From JBBDYG01 sp040901765 (lineage in GTDB: Bacteria > Planctomycetota > Planctomycetia > Pirellulales > Lacipirellulaceae): 64,000 nt of DNA. The notes beneath the pieces were generated by a model. The model had not been told where the DNA came from. It made no database searches and worked only from the letters and a program-made list of their open reading frames with translations. Numbering within the stretch: the stretch's first letter is position 1; the number at the start of each line of letters is the position of its first letter. Shown piece by piece: positions 32,646 through 42,489 of this stretch. A program made the position numbers and the translations under genes. Location of the stretch: the NCBI GenBank assembly GCA_040901765.1, contig JBBDYG010000095.1:1-64000 (forward strand), given 5' to 3'.

Positions 32646-33575
32646 CTATGACAGCTCCTCCCGAACCCGCTCCAACAACTTTTTGGTCAGCCGAATCCCC
32701 TCCATCTCGTCCGGCTCGGTTCCTTCCCACTCGATGCCGACGTAGCCGCGATAACCCGCATCGAGCACGATCTTCATCATCTGCCGGTAGTCGGTCGCGA
32801 CCTCGTTTCCCGCGGCGTCAAACTCATGGCTCTTGGCGCTGACCGCCTTGGCGAACGGCATCAATTCCGTCACCCCCTGATAGCGGTCGTACCACTCGCC
32901 GGGGCTGGTTTGGAAGTTGCCGAAGTCCGGAAGCGTCCCCACATTGGGCCGGGCTACTTTTTCCATCACGCCGGCCAGCCACGCCCCGTTGGAGGACAGC
33001 CCCCCGTGGTTCTCAACGAGCACGTTGAGCCCGAACTGGTCGGCTAGCTCGCCCAGCCGGGCCAGGCCGTCGGCCGCCCGATCCAACTGCTCGTCGTAGG
33101 TGCCGCTGGAGGCGGCGTTCACGCGAATCGAATGGCACCCCAGGAACCGCGCGGCTTCCAGCCACTTATGATGGTTCTCGATCGCTTGCTTCCGCTGGGC
33201 TTCGTCCGCATCGCCGAGCGCCCCTTCGCCATCAACCATAATCAGCAGGCTCTGCACGCCATGGTCCTCGGCCCGCGCAGCAAGTTCCACCAGATACTTC
33301 TTGTCCTGAGCCTTATCCTTGAAGAATTGGTTGACGTATTCGACCGCGTCAATGTCAAATTCTTCCTTGGCGGTCTTGGCGAAGTCGAGGTTGTCGAGCT
33401 TGCCAGCATTGATGGTCCGGTGAAGCGACCACTCGGCCAGCGAAATTCGGTAGAGCGGTTTGTCGTCGGCCTCGGCCGCAAACGCGGGTCGCTGCCGAGT
33501 GTCAATCATTCCCGCGCCGACGGCTGCGGCACTGAAACTTTGGAGAAACTCGCGCCGATTAGAATTGGCTAACAT
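32646..33575 (-). CDS. Sugar phosphate isomerase/epimerase-like TIM barrel, Tat-exported
   Basis: A 309-residue protein with a Tat signal (NRREFLQSFSAAAVGAGM) and a xylose-isomerase-like (AP endonuclease family 2) barrel: RISLAEWSLHRT, SLLIMVDGEGALGD, GLNVLVENHGGLSSNG, KSHEFDAAGNE and GYRGYVGIEWEGTEPDEMEG. The Glu, His and Asp residues in these strands are the usual metal ligands. Planctomycetes have many such exported isomerase-like proteins; the substrate is unknown. The ATG at 33575 sits directly before the Tat motif. Confidence 0.88.
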   Translation of the reverse strand: MLANSNRREFLQSFSAAAVGAGMIDTRQRPAFAAEADDKPLYRISLAEWSLHRTINAGKLDNLDFAKTAKEEFDIDAVEYVNQFFKDKAQDKKYLVELAARAEDHGVQSLLIMVDGEGALGDADEAQRKQAIENHHKWLEAARFLGCHSIRVNAASSGTYDEQLDRAADGLARLGELADQFGLNVLVENHGGLSSNGAWLAGVMEKVARPNVGTLPDFGNFQTSPGEWYDRYQGVTELMPFAKAVSAKSHEFDAAGNEVATDYRQMMKIVLDAGYRGYVGIEWEGTEPDEMEGIRLTKKLLERVREELS

Positions 33576-33658
33576 AAAGACCTCACGTTGGGGGTGAACG
33601 GCGTTGAATATCAATCGAGGTCCATTGTGACGTAGCAGCTCGCGCGTGGCAACAATCC

Positions 33659-33717
33659 GTAGGTCAGGCTTTCTTGCCTGACTCGCGCAACTCGTCAGGC
33701 ACGAAAGCCTGACCTAC
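33659..33717. repeat. TCAGGC-type inverted repeat, copy 2
   Basis: GTAGGTCAGGCTTTCTTGCC, TGAC, a 10-nt loop, CGTCAGGCACGAAAGCCTGA and CCTAC. A near-perfect 24-bp palindrome lying between the divergent isomerase-like gene and icd; related to 3943-4053 and 45111-45132. Confidence 0.75.
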
Positions 33718-33803
33718 CTCTCGCCCATTGACCCTTGCCCGCGTAATTCCGACAATCCGGCAGTGAAGTCCGTCCGCAGCCATCTCAATTGGAGACAACC
33801 GAT

Positions 33804-35051
33804 ATGCCTCAGTCGAATGCCGGCCAACCGATCACCCAGCAGCAAGGCCGACTTCAGGTTCCCAATCAGCCGATCGTTCCATTCATCGAAGGCGACGGCA
33901 CTGGCCCCGATATCTGGCGCGCGAGCCAAATCGTCTTCGACGCGGCCGTCGAAAAAGCCTACGGCGGCAAACGGAAGATTGCCTGGCACGAAGTGCTCGC
34001 CGGCGAGAAATCCTTCAAAGCCACCGGCAACTGGTTGCCCGATGAAACGCTCGATGCCTTCCGCAAGTATCTTGTCGGCATCAAAGGTCCGCTCACCACG
34101 CCGGTCGGCGGCGGCATCCGCAGCCTCAACGTCGCGCTTCGGCAGATTCTCGATCTCTACGTCTGCCTCCGCCCCGTGCAATACTTCAGCGGCGTTCCTT
34201 CGCCAGTGAAGCAGCCGGAACTGACCGACATGGTGATCTTCCGCGAGAACTCGGAAGACATTTACGCCGGCATCGAGTTCGAAAACGGTTCTGCCGATTG
34301 CGATCGGTTCAAGAAGTTGTTTTCAGACGCGTTTCCCGATCGGTGGAGAAAAGTCCGCTTCCCCAACACCGCCGGTTTCGGCATTAAGCCCGTGAGCCAG
34401 GAAGGAACCGCGCGGCTCGTTAGGGCGGCCATTCAGTATGCCATCGACAACGAGCGCGATTCGGTGACGCTGGTCCACAAAGGGAACATCATGAAGTTCA
34501 CCGAAGGGGGCTTTCGCGACTGGGGATATCAATGTGCAAAGGACGAGTTTGGTGCTATTGAAACCGATGGCGGCCCGTGGTGCAGCTTCAAGTCGCCCAA
34601 GACTGGCAAGCCAATCGTCATCAAAGACGTAATCGCCGATGCGATGCTCCAACAAATTCTAACTCGCCCGGCGGAGTACAGCGTGATTGCCACGCTCAAT
34701 CTCAATGGCGACTACATTAGCGATGCACTAGCAGCCTGTGTCGGCGGCATCGGCATCGCTCCCGGCGGCAATATCAACTACGACACCGGTCACGCCATCT
34801 TCGAAGCAACCCACGGCACCGCGCCCAAGTATGCCGACCAGGATAAGGTAAACCCGGGCTCGATGATCCTCTCTGGCGAAATGATGTTCCGCTACATGGG
34901 CTGGACCGAAGCCGCCGATCTGATCCTTAAGGGCCTCAACGGCGCGATCGCCGCGAAGACCGTCACCTACGACTTCGAACGCCAGATGGAAGGCGCGAAG
35001 CTTGTGAAGTGCAGCGAGTTCGGCAGGGCGATTGTGCAGCACATGGCATAA
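33804..35051 (+). CDS. icd: NADP-dependent isocitrate dehydrogenase
   Basis: A 415-residue TCA-cycle enzyme that decarboxylates isocitrate to 2-oxoglutarate. It has PFIEGDGTGPDIW, then GPLTTPVGGGIRSLNVALRQ with Ser107 equivalent to the regulatory Ser113 of E. coli Icd. FRENSEDIYAGIEF and LTLVHKGNIMKFTEG-type motifs are present, as is HGTAPKYADQDKVNPGS, whose Lys-Tyr and Val mark NADP specificity. Length matches E. coli (416). The ATG at 33804 was chosen over 33789. No aceK (Icd kinase) is in the window. Confidence 0.96.
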   Translation: MPQSNAGQPITQQQGRLQVPNQPIVPFIEGDGTGPDIWRASQIVFDAAVEKAYGGKRKIAWHEVLAGEKSFKATGNWLPDETLDAFRKYLVGIKGPLTTPVGGGIRSLNVALRQILDLYVCLRPVQYFSGVPSPVKQPELTDMVIFRENSEDIYAGIEFENGSADCDRFKKLFSDAFPDRWRKVRFPNTAGFGIKPVSQEGTARLVRAAIQYAIDNERDSVTLVHKGNIMKFTEGGFRDWGYQCAKDEFGAIETDGGPWCSFKSPKTGKPIVIKDVIADAMLQQILTRPAEYSVIATLNLNGDYISDALAACVGGIGIAPGGNINYDTGHAIFEATHGTAPKYADQDKVNPGSMILSGEMMFRYMGWTEAADLILKGLNGAIAAKTVTYDFERQMEGAKLVKCSEFGRAIVQHMA

Positions 35052-35072
35052 CATTTATGCGAAGGTTATAGT

Positions 35073-35672
35073 ATGGATATGACAGCGCTCTCCTCATTCA
35101 TACCCATCGTCGATACAGTTCCGCTACCGCTGCGACGGTTTACGGCTGACGAGTTCATCGCCATGGCCCAGTCGGGCGCATTTGACGAACGGCACCGGGT
35201 GGAACTCATCGAAGGGCTAGTGGTAGATATGTCGCCATCTGGTTCACCACACAATCACCTGCTCATGAATCTCACTGAAGTATTTGCTCCGATTATTCAG
35301 CAGTTTAGACTTGCAGTTCAAGCGACCCTGAGAGTTAACGATTCGCAAGTGTACGATCCGGACTTCATGTTACTTCGCAGAAAGGCAAACGGCTATCGCG
35401 ACGCGCTTCCGGTACCCGACAACGTGGAACTTCTAATCGAGGTTGCGGAGTCCTCATGGGATCGCGATTCTAAAGTAAAGCTCCCGGTGTATGCAACCGC
35501 GGGGATTGCCGACTACTGGATTGTCGATATTGCGCGCGAGTTGCTCATTGTGCATCGTTCGCCAGAAGGCAATCGCTACAGCGACTTTCGCGAGCTACGC
35601 CCGGGCGATATCATAGTTCCGTTGGCCCTACCGGACTTTACTCTCGATGTCTCCCGCGTTTTTGCTTCGTAA
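35073..35672 (+). CDS. Uma2-family (DUF820) putative nuclease
   Basis: A 199-residue protein of the PD-(D/E)XK-like Uma2 family: LRRFTADEFIAMAQSGAF, HRVELIEGLVVDMSPSGSPH, VYDPDFMLLRRKANGY, VELLIEVAESSWDRDSKVKL and YATAGIADYWIVDI. Glu in VELIEG, Asp in DPDF and the Glu-x-Lys-like ELLIEV...K form the expected metal site. Role unknown; common in cyanobacteria and planctomycetes in many copies. It starts 21 bp after icd, and its last 35 bp overlap the convergent RsmB-like gene. Confidence 0.9.
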   Translation: MDMTALSSFIPIVDTVPLPLRRFTADEFIAMAQSGAFDERHRVELIEGLVVDMSPSGSPHNHLLMNLTEVFAPIIQQFRLAVQATLRVNDSQVYDPDFMLLRRKANGYRDALPVPDNVELLIEVAESSWDRDSKVKLPVYATAGIADYWIVDIARELLIVHRSPEGNRYSDFRELRPGDIIVPLALPDFTLDVSRVFAS

Positions 35673-36636
35673 GCGCGGTCGGCTCCGTCTTCTCCACCAG
35701 CGCTAGAAAGAACCCGCTCATCGTTTCGTCGGGCAGCACCCGCCGCGCGAGTGCAACTTCGCTCGGCAACTCCTTCCCTTCCCATTGAGTCAACCCGGGT
35801 TGTATGTTGCCCACAGGCAACTCGATGCGGAGCAGGGTAATCTTGCCTTCCAAACGGCGCAGCGTGTGGGCCACGACTAACTCGTTTTCCTCCGGAGCGA
35901 ACGAACACGTGCAATAGAGCACCCGACCGCCGACACGGGTCGCGTCGATCGCCGATCGCAAGAGCGCCTTTTGCTTGCGGGCGCTTTCGGCAATTTTGCG
36001 CGGGCCCCAAAATTGCCAACTCGTTGGGTCGTTGCAATCGAACCGCGCTTCCGATGTACACGGTGCGTCGAGCAACACGGCATCAAATGTCTCAGGCGTC
36101 TTGCGACCCACGTCGCGACCGTCCGTTTGATAGAGCCGCACAAAGTCGTCGGCGCCGTAGCGACGCAGATTCTCGCGCAGCTTGAAGAACCGTGTGCGGA
36201 CCGGTTCAACGGCTGAAAGCCGACCTTGCTTCTGCATCGTCGCCGCAAGATGCAGTGTCTTGCCCCCCGGCGCTGCGGCCAAATCGAGCACCGCTTCTCC
36301 CGGTTGCGGTGCAAGCGCGAGCGCAGCCAGCATGCTACTCAGTCCCTGGATGTAGACACGGCCTTCCGTCACCGCCACATGTTCTGAAAGCTGTCGCCTC
36401 TGTTCTGCCGGTACCGTGCCTGCCACGTCGCACCAGGCGCAATCCGTAACCGCTAGTCCGCCGTTCCGCAATTCTGCAAACGATTCTTCAGTACCTGATA
36501 ACAGCGTATTGACGCGAAAAGATGCGGGCCGGACATTTTCGAAACTGCGCAGCACCTGTGGCAACGCCTCTGCCGGAACAATCTGTTCCAGCCGAGCGCA
36601 GAACTCGTGCGGCAAAGGCGAAAGTCCGTCATTCAT
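35638..36636 (-). CDS. RsmB/NOP-family RNA m5C methyltransferase
   Basis: A 332-residue protein with the Nol1/Nop2/Sun fold. SAM binding: VLDLAAAPGGKTLHLAATMQ. Catalytic motif IV: LLDAPCTSEARF, and motif VI: VLYCTCSFAPEENELV, giving both cysteines of the m5C mechanism. The N-terminal RNA-recognition part has RPASFRVNTLLSGTEES. It lacks the NusB-like N-terminal domain of RsmB, so it resembles RsmF or NSUN-type enzymes; the target position is unknown. The ATG at 36636 was chosen; the open frame extends to 36720. It converges on the Uma2 gene with overlap. Confidence 0.9.
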   Translation of the reverse strand: MNDGLSPLPHEFCARLEQIVPAEALPQVLRSFENVRPASFRVNTLLSGTEESFAELRNGGLAVTDCAWCDVAGTVPAEQRRQLSEHVAVTEGRVYIQGLSSMLAALALAPQPGEAVLDLAAAPGGKTLHLAATMQKQGRLSAVEPVRTRFFKLRENLRRYGADDFVRLYQTDGRDVGRKTPETFDAVLLDAPCTSEARFDCNDPTSWQFWGPRKIAESARKQKALLRSAIDATRVGGRVLYCTCSFAPEENELVVAHTLRRLEGKITLLRIELPVGNIQPGLTQWEGKELPSEVALARRVLPDETMSGFFLALVEKTEPTALTKQKRGRHRE

Positions 36637-36824
36637 ACGCGGCTGAACGCAAACGTCCAATTTGACCCACTGCTGCCGTCCATTTAGACTGAACACATGG
36701 CACAGCGGGACATGTCGCAAAGTGTACCATAGCTACGCGGCACTATTTAGAAGTGTTGGTCGTCTCGCCATTAGCGATCATCAGCGGTTCAAACTCTCGT
36801 TCGTTTCGATACGGTTTCACATTC

Positions 36825-38075
36825 ATGCCAAGCTCCGCCGCACCAAAGTCGAATGCCGGAGCCAATGGGCCGTCAAAGCAGCCTTCGACGGCGGTACCGT
36901 CGACGGCAATCCCCACGTCGGGCGATATTATCGACGATGTCGAGACCGACCTGACCGTCATTTCGCAGTCTCCGCTGCTGTCGACCGAAACAGCCTACGC
37001 GGGCCTTCGGCCGCGCGAGTTAGGCGCTGTGCTTGTCGGCCAGCGGCTCAGCGATGTGCTGCTTGAGGAGTACATCGGTGGCGGCGGCATGGGCGCCGTC
37101 TTTCGCGGCCGCGATCTCGCGCTCCATCGTACCGTTGCGGTAAAGGTGCTCTCCACTTACCAGACCAGCGACGCCGAAGGCGCGAAGCGATTCGGAACCG
37201 AGGCCCGGTCCGCGGCCAGGCTCGATCATCCGCACATAGCGCGGGTTCATTATGTCGGCGAAGAACGAGGGCTGCGGTACATTGTCTTCGAGTACATCGA
37301 AGGCACAAACTTGCGCGAGTTGATCATCGCCAGTGGTCCGCTAACGTTGCCGCAGGCTTTAAGCTACACCTTGCAAATTGCCGATGCGCTGGTCCATGCG
37401 TGGCAGCGCACCGTCGTGCATCGCGACATTAAGCCATCGAACATTCTCATTACATCGGATGGGCAAGCGAAGCTGGTGGACATGGGCCTGGCGCGACTGG
37501 AGCACGTCGAGCAAGCCGAACATGAGATGACGGCAACTGGGGCCACGCTGGGTACGTTCGACTACATCCCGCCGGAGCAAGCCCGCAACCCGCGCGACGC
37601 CGACACTCGCAGCGACATTTACTCGTTGGGTTGCACGCTTTATTACATGTTGGCGGGCCAACCGCCGTTCCCGGACGGGACCGCAGTGCAAAAGCTGCTG
37701 CGCCATCAGCACGATCCGCCGCCCGACGTGCGTCAGTTCCGTCCCGAGGCGCCCGTGCAACTCTCGGAACTTCTTGGCCGGATGTTGGCGAAGCGACCGG
37801 AGGACCGATTCCAAAACCCCGTGGAACTGGCGGCTGCCCTGGTTGCACTTGCCGATCAATTGAACATTGCCCGGCCGGCGTTGGCTACCAACTACTATCC
37901 CCCAAGCACCGCGGCGCGGAACCGGTTCTGGAGCACGCACGCTCCGTGGCTGATACCGGTGCTCATGCTTGTTGCCGCGATTCTCGCGCTGGGCTACCTC
38001 CAGCGCCCCACCGGCCCGCCGAGCGAGTTCGAGCCGCTCAATGTGCCGGATGCCGTGGCACCGGCTTCACCGTAG
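36825..38075 (+). CDS. Membrane-anchored Ser/Thr protein kinase (PknB-type)
   Basis: A 416-residue protein. A disordered Ser/Pro-rich N-terminus of about 80 residues is followed by the kinase domain: IGGGGMGAVFRGRD, VAVKVL with Lys107, HRDIKPSNIL with Asp201, and KLVDMGLAR, where the usual DFG is DMG. Then TLGTFDYIPPEQARNPRDAD and SDIYSLGCTLYYMLAGQPPF. One membrane helix near residues 372-392 (WLIPVLMLVAAILALGYL) ends in a short tail, so the kinase is cytoplasmic with no sensor domain. The ATG at 36825 was chosen over 36753 because the earlier segment is outside any domain. Confidence 0.92.
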   Translation: MPSSAAPKSNAGANGPSKQPSTAVPSTAIPTSGDIIDDVETDLTVISQSPLLSTETAYAGLRPRELGAVLVGQRLSDVLLEEYIGGGGMGAVFRGRDLALHRTVAVKVLSTYQTSDAEGAKRFGTEARSAARLDHPHIARVHYVGEERGLRYIVFEYIEGTNLRELIIASGPLTLPQALSYTLQIADALVHAWQRTVVHRDIKPSNILITSDGQAKLVDMGLARLEHVEQAEHEMTATGATLGTFDYIPPEQARNPRDADTRSDIYSLGCTLYYMLAGQPPFPDGTAVQKLLRHQHDPPPDVRQFRPEAPVQLSELLGRMLAKRPEDRFQNPVELAAALVALADQLNIARPALATNYYPPSTAARNRFWSTHAPWLIPVLMLVAAILALGYLQRPTGPPSEFEPLNVPDAVAPASP

Positions 38076-38193
38076 CCGCTTGCGGCTTAGCGATTGATTA
38101 TGGACGTCTGCTACTGCGGCAGCGGCCGCAGATCGTTAGACTGGAGCGATTGAATTCATCGCATCCCGAATCCGCGCCACCATAACTCACGCC

Positions 38194-39579
38194 ATGTCCG
38201 AATCGAAATACCGCACGACGCCCTACGATATCGAGACGATGCCCCCCGGCATCCCCTACATCATCGGCAACGAAGCCGCCGAACGGTTTAGCTTCTATGG
38301 GATGCGAGCAATTCTCGCGGTGTTTCTTACCGAACATCTGCTCAACTCAGCCGGCAAACTGGCTCCAATGAGCACGAACTTGGCCAACGAATGGCAACAT
38401 TATTTTGTTGCGGCGGCGTATTTCTTTCCGATCGTCGGTTCGATTCTGAGCGACTGGCTGTGGGGAAAGTATTCCACGATTCTAAGGTTGTCGCTCCTGT
38501 ATTGCGCCGGCCACGCGGTAATGGCTCTCGTTGACTTCCCCAAGTTGACTGGTATTGATCCTCGATGGATGCTATTCGCGGCACTTAGCCTGATCGCAAT
38601 CGGCGCCGGCGGTATCAAGCCCTGCGTGTCGGCTCACGTGGGTGATCAGTTCGGACACCGCAACAAGTCCCGCATGAGCAAGGTATTTGGTTGGTTTTAT
38701 TTTTCGATCAATTTCGGCGCAATGGCTTCGACGTTTCTGACCCCGTGGCTGTTGACGCACTATGGCCCCGGATGGGCGTTTGGCGTACCGGGAATCTTGA
38801 TGGCAATCGCGACGTTCGTGTTCTGGCTGGGACGAAACAAGTTCGTTCATATTCCGCCGGGAGGCACTGAATTTCTCAAAGAAACCTATAGCTCCGACGG
38901 ACTGCGCGCCGTGGCCAACTTGACGCCGCTTTACATCTTTACGATTCCGTTCTGGTCGCTCCTCGACCAAACCCAATCGCAATGGGTTCACCAAGCCAAG
39001 CTCATGGACCGTTGGGTGTTCGGTTACCAGGTGCTGCCGTCGCAACTTCAAGCGGCCAACCCCGTACTGGTGATGATCTTCATCCCGCTATTTACTTACG
39101 TTTTGTATCCGTTGTGCGGCCGATGGTTTCAAGTTACACCGTTACGCAAGATCGGTGTTGGTCTACTACTGACCGGTCCGGCGTTTGCCATCACCGGCTA
39201 TGCACAAGAATTAATCGATGAAGGTCAAACGCCCCATATCACCTGGCAACTCTCGGCTTACGTGCTAATAACCGCCTGCGAAGTCATGGTGTACATCACG
39301 GCGCTCGAGTTCTCTTACACGCAAGCGCCCAAGAAAATGAAATCGTTGATCATGGGCGTGTTCTTCCTTGGGATTACGTTGGGCAATATTTTTACTGCCC
39401 AAGTAAACGGTTACATTGAAAACCAAGCTGGCTTGGGCAGGGTTGTCTTGTCGGGCGCCGATTATTATTGGTTCTTCACGATCTTGATGGTCGTTTCCGC
39501 CGTGATCTACGTCTTCTGGTCCCAGTTCTATCACGGTCAAACCTACATCCAAGGTGAAACCGATCCGCTCGAGGCTTAG
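38194..39579 (+). CDS. POT/PTR-family peptide:proton symporter
   Basis: A 461-residue MFS transporter of di- and tripeptides in the inner membrane. The family signature near the N-terminus is GNEAAERFSFYGMRAILAVF (the ExxER-F motif), followed by a PTR2-like stretch ALSLIAIGAGGIKPCVSAHV and FYFSINFGAMASTF. About twelve hydrophobic segments are visible. Length is slightly below E. coli DtpA. It starts 118 bp after the kinase gene and 84 bp before cstA. Confidence 0.92.
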   Translation: MSESKYRTTPYDIETMPPGIPYIIGNEAAERFSFYGMRAILAVFLTEHLLNSAGKLAPMSTNLANEWQHYFVAAAYFFPIVGSILSDWLWGKYSTILRLSLLYCAGHAVMALVDFPKLTGIDPRWMLFAALSLIAIGAGGIKPCVSAHVGDQFGHRNKSRMSKVFGWFYFSINFGAMASTFLTPWLLTHYGPGWAFGVPGILMAIATFVFWLGRNKFVHIPPGGTEFLKETYSSDGLRAVANLTPLYIFTIPFWSLLDQTQSQWVHQAKLMDRWVFGYQVLPSQLQAANPVLVMIFIPLFTYVLYPLCGRWFQVTPLRKIGVGLLLTGPAFAITGYAQELIDEGQTPHITWQLSAYVLITACEVMVYITALEFSYTQAPKKMKSLIMGVFFLGITLGNIFTAQVNGYIENQAGLGRVVLSGADYYWFFTILMVVSAVIYVFWSQFYHGQTYIQGETDPLEA

Positions 39580-39663
39580 CGACAATCGCTTAGCGCGTGC
39601 GACAAGCAAATGCTAAACTAACGGGTACCATTCAGTACTTATAGTCTCGGAGCCAGTCTCGCC

Positions 39664-41445
39664 ATGATGGTGACCATCGTCCTCGTTTCGGCCGCGATTC
39701 TGCTGGTCGCGTATCTGGTCTACGGCCGGATACTCGTGCGGCTGCTGCGGGTCGATGGCCGCGACCAGACGCCCGCCTATGCGCTGCAAGACGACGTCGA
39801 TTACGTGCCGCTTGACCGCGGGCCGCTGATGGCGCAGCACTTCTCGGCGATCGCCGCCGCCGGGCCGATCGTCGGCCCGATCCTGGCCGGGGCGATGTTC
39901 GGCTGGTTGCCCGCTTTGCTCTGGATTCTTGCCGGCTCGATCTTCATCGGCGGAGTTCACGATTTCACTTCGCTCATGGCTTCGGTCCGCCACCGGGGCT
40001 TGTCGATTGCGGAGGTCGTCCGCCAGCACATGAGCCACCGCTCGGTCATTCTGTTTCTTGTGTTCATCTGGTTTGCCCTCGTCTACATCATCGTCGCGTT
40101 CACCGACATCACCGCCAGTTCGTTCATCGGCGCGCAAGAACTTGGGAACGGGGACGTGGTCACCGGCGCCGGCATCGCCAGTTCCTCCCTCATGTATCTG
40201 GCACTGCCAATCGTGATGGGCCTGCTCGTGCGGTACACGCGGCTCACGATGGGTTGGGCCACCATTATCTTCTTGCCGCTGGTGGGGCTGGCGATTTGGG
40301 GCGGCCAATATGTGCCGTTCGACGTGGCCAAATGGCTCCAGCAAAGTTCACCGTCATTGACTGCGACAGAGGCAAACGTTCAAGCACATAAACTATGGGA
40401 CGTAGCGCTGCTCACCTATTGTGCGATCGCATCCATCGTGCCGATGTGGTTGCTCTTGCAGCCGCGCGGCCAGCTCGGCGGCGTATTTCTCTACGCGGCA
40501 CTCGCGAGCGGCGCATTGGGACTGTTGATCGGCGGTCAGCCAATCAACCTCCCCGCCTACACCGGTTGGACATCCGCCAGCGGCCAGACCCTCGCGCCGA
40601 TGCTCTTCATTACCATCGCGTGCGGAGCGTGCTCGGGGTTTCACGCGCTGATCGCTTCGGGAACTACCTCTAAGCAGATTCGCACCGAAGTCGACGCCCG
40701 CTCCATCGGCTATGGCACGATGCTCTTGGAAGCAATGGTCGCGATTATCTCCCTCTGCTGCGTGATGATGGTCATCCCAGGCAGCGAATTACATACTAAG
40801 TCACCCAATTTCATATATGCCAGCGGCATCGGGAATTTTCTCGAAACCGTGTCGATCCCCAGGGCACTGGGCGTGTCGTTCGCCCTGATGGCATTCACCA
40901 CGTTCGTCTACGACACGCTCGACGTATGCGCGCGGCTCGGTCGCTACGTGATTCAAGAACTCACCGGCTGGCACGACGCCCGCGGCAAATGGCTCGGGAC
41001 CGGGATCACCGTCGCCGCGCCGCTATTCTTCATCCTGCAAGAATCCGTCGATAAGAACGGAAATCCCGTGCCGATCTGGCTAACCTTTTGGGGTCTCTTT
41101 GGAGCGAGCAATCAACTTCTCGCCGCGCTCACGCTTTTGGGCGTCACGGTCTGGCTGTGGCGCACGCGACGTGCGAAGTGGGTCTGGTATGTCACCGGCC
41201 TCCCCACACTGTTTATGTTCGCCATGAGCAACTGGGCGCTCGTGACCATCATTCGCGACGCCGTTCAAAAGGGCGAGGCAAAGAGTCCCGTCACCATTGT
41301 CGCTGGGCTATTAGTCGTCTTGGCGGTGCTGATGCTCCTCGAAGCCGTCGCCGTCCTCGCCCGCACCTTCGGTTCACCCCCCACCGGCAAGCCCGACGCG
41401 CCAGCAAGGACACCCTCCGACGGCCTACTCCCCCGGCCTACCTAG
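39664..41445 (+). CDS. cstA: CstA-family pyruvate/peptide transporter
   Basis: A 593-residue membrane protein with many hydrophobic helices. The CstA features are VLVSAAILLVAYLVYGRILV, DYVPLDRGPLMAQHFSAIAA, AAGPIVGPILAGAMFGWLPA, GGVHDFTSLMASVRHRG and CGACSGFHALIASGTTSKQI. Known CstA proteins import pyruvate or support peptide use during carbon starvation. It is shorter than E. coli CstA (about 700) but like the short BtsT/CstA forms. Adjacency to a peptide transporter suggests a peptide-use theme, which is inference. Confidence 0.92.
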   Translation: MMVTIVLVSAAILLVAYLVYGRILVRLLRVDGRDQTPAYALQDDVDYVPLDRGPLMAQHFSAIAAAGPIVGPILAGAMFGWLPALLWILAGSIFIGGVHDFTSLMASVRHRGLSIAEVVRQHMSHRSVILFLVFIWFALVYIIVAFTDITASSFIGAQELGNGDVVTGAGIASSSLMYLALPIVMGLLVRYTRLTMGWATIIFLPLVGLAIWGGQYVPFDVAKWLQQSSPSLTATEANVQAHKLWDVALLTYCAIASIVPMWLLLQPRGQLGGVFLYAALASGALGLLIGGQPINLPAYTGWTSASGQTLAPMLFITIACGACSGFHALIASGTTSKQIRTEVDARSIGYGTMLLEAMVAIISLCCVMMVIPGSELHTKSPNFIYASGIGNFLETVSIPRALGVSFALMAFTTFVYDTLDVCARLGRYVIQELTGWHDARGKWLGTGITVAAPLFFILQESVDKNGNPVPIWLTFWGLFGASNQLLAALTLLGVTVWLWRTRRAKWVWYVTGLPTLFMFAMSNWALVTIIRDAVQKGEAKSPVTIVAGLLVVLAVLMLLEAVAVLARTFGSPPTGKPDAPARTPSDGLLPRPT

Positions 41446-41571
41446 CCAATTCACGCGGGAATCTCGCCAATCCCCCAATCTGCGGAATCCCGCCAATCTA
41501 CCCCGGTTCCGCAACCGCTAGCAGTCACTTAGAATCCGAGCTTTTCCAAATCGAAAAACTCGGAGGATACG

Positions 41572-42489
41572 ATGGTCAGCCATACCTTTCGGCGGAAGCT
41601 TTTGATTACTGAATCTTTGTTCACTGTCGCTCTTTTGCTCTTCGCTAACACTGCACACGCCGAAGACGCCGCCACGGAAACAAAGTCCGTCGAAGCGGCC
41701 GGTCTCACTTGGCACACCGACTATTACGATGCATACCGCGCCGCTCGCAACGCGAAGCGCATGCTTCTGATTAACTTCGTCCCGACAAAAGAGAATGCCA
41801 CCCAGCGCAATCTCGATCAATACATCGGTCAAAACGCAACCGTCCGCGATAAACTTGCCGCCTTCGAGCGGGTGCGCGTTCCTGTTGATGCCACGGTCGA
41901 TATCAACGGCAAACCTGTCAGACTGCTAAGCCACCCGGGCTTCGTGCATCTGAGTGGCCAACCTGGCATCGCGGTCGTTGATCTCGCCAGCAAGGATTGC
42001 GACTACTACGGCGAAGTGGTGACATCGCTTCCTTACGGCAGCGGGAAGTACTACCACTGGCGGAACAGCCACTTGGCGGCGGTACTCGATCTGCCGGCCG
42101 GAACGATCACCCAGCGGACGATGGTCTGGGCCGTGCGGACGCACCCCGAAGCGCCGATGAGCACCACGGGCCATCAGTCGCCGCAGCTTGCCGAAGCCGC
42201 CGAGAATCACTCGCAACACCAGGCCGCGATCGGCGTGCAAGGCCATCACCAATGGGATTCACGGTTCCACAGCATCCGCTCGCAAGTCGGCGCAGGAACG
42301 GCCAGTGAAGTCGTCGCCGAAAGTTGGCCCAACCAGAACATGCTCGACTCGTGCATCGACTGCGTCCAAAGCTGGCGCCAATCGTCCGGACACTGGGGCG
42401 CCGTCCGCTCGCGCCACCGCATGTTCGGCTACGACATCCGCCGCGGCGGCAACGGGATTTGGTACGGAACGGGGATTTTTGCGAATTGA
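41572..42489 (+). CDS. Secreted thioredoxin-like protein with CAP-like C-terminus
   Basis: A 305-residue protein with a signal peptide (LLITESLFTVALLLFANTAH, cleavage near AHA). Residues 45-150 look like a thioredoxin-fold (DYYDAYRAARNAKRMLLINF, later HPGFVHLSGQPGIAVVDLAS), but the CxxC position is replaced by PTKENAT, so no redox activity is expected. Residues 210-305 look like a CAP/SCP domain: IRSQVGAGTASEVVAESWPN, CIDCVQSWRQSSGHWGAVRS and NGIWYGTGIFAN, with the SW...SxGH pattern. Domain assignments are by eye. Likely periplasmic; role unknown. Confidence 0.7.
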   Translation: MVSHTFRRKLLITESLFTVALLLFANTAHAEDAATETKSVEAAGLTWHTDYYDAYRAARNAKRMLLINFVPTKENATQRNLDQYIGQNATVRDKLAAFERVRVPVDATVDINGKPVRLLSHPGFVHLSGQPGIAVVDLASKDCDYYGEVVTSLPYGSGKYYHWRNSHLAAVLDLPAGTITQRTMVWAVRTHPEAPMSTTGHQSPQLAEAAENHSQHQAAIGVQGHHQWDSRFHSIRSQVGAGTASEVVAESWPNQNMLDSCIDCVQSWRQSSGHWGAVRSRHRMFGYDIRRGGNGIWYGTGIFAN

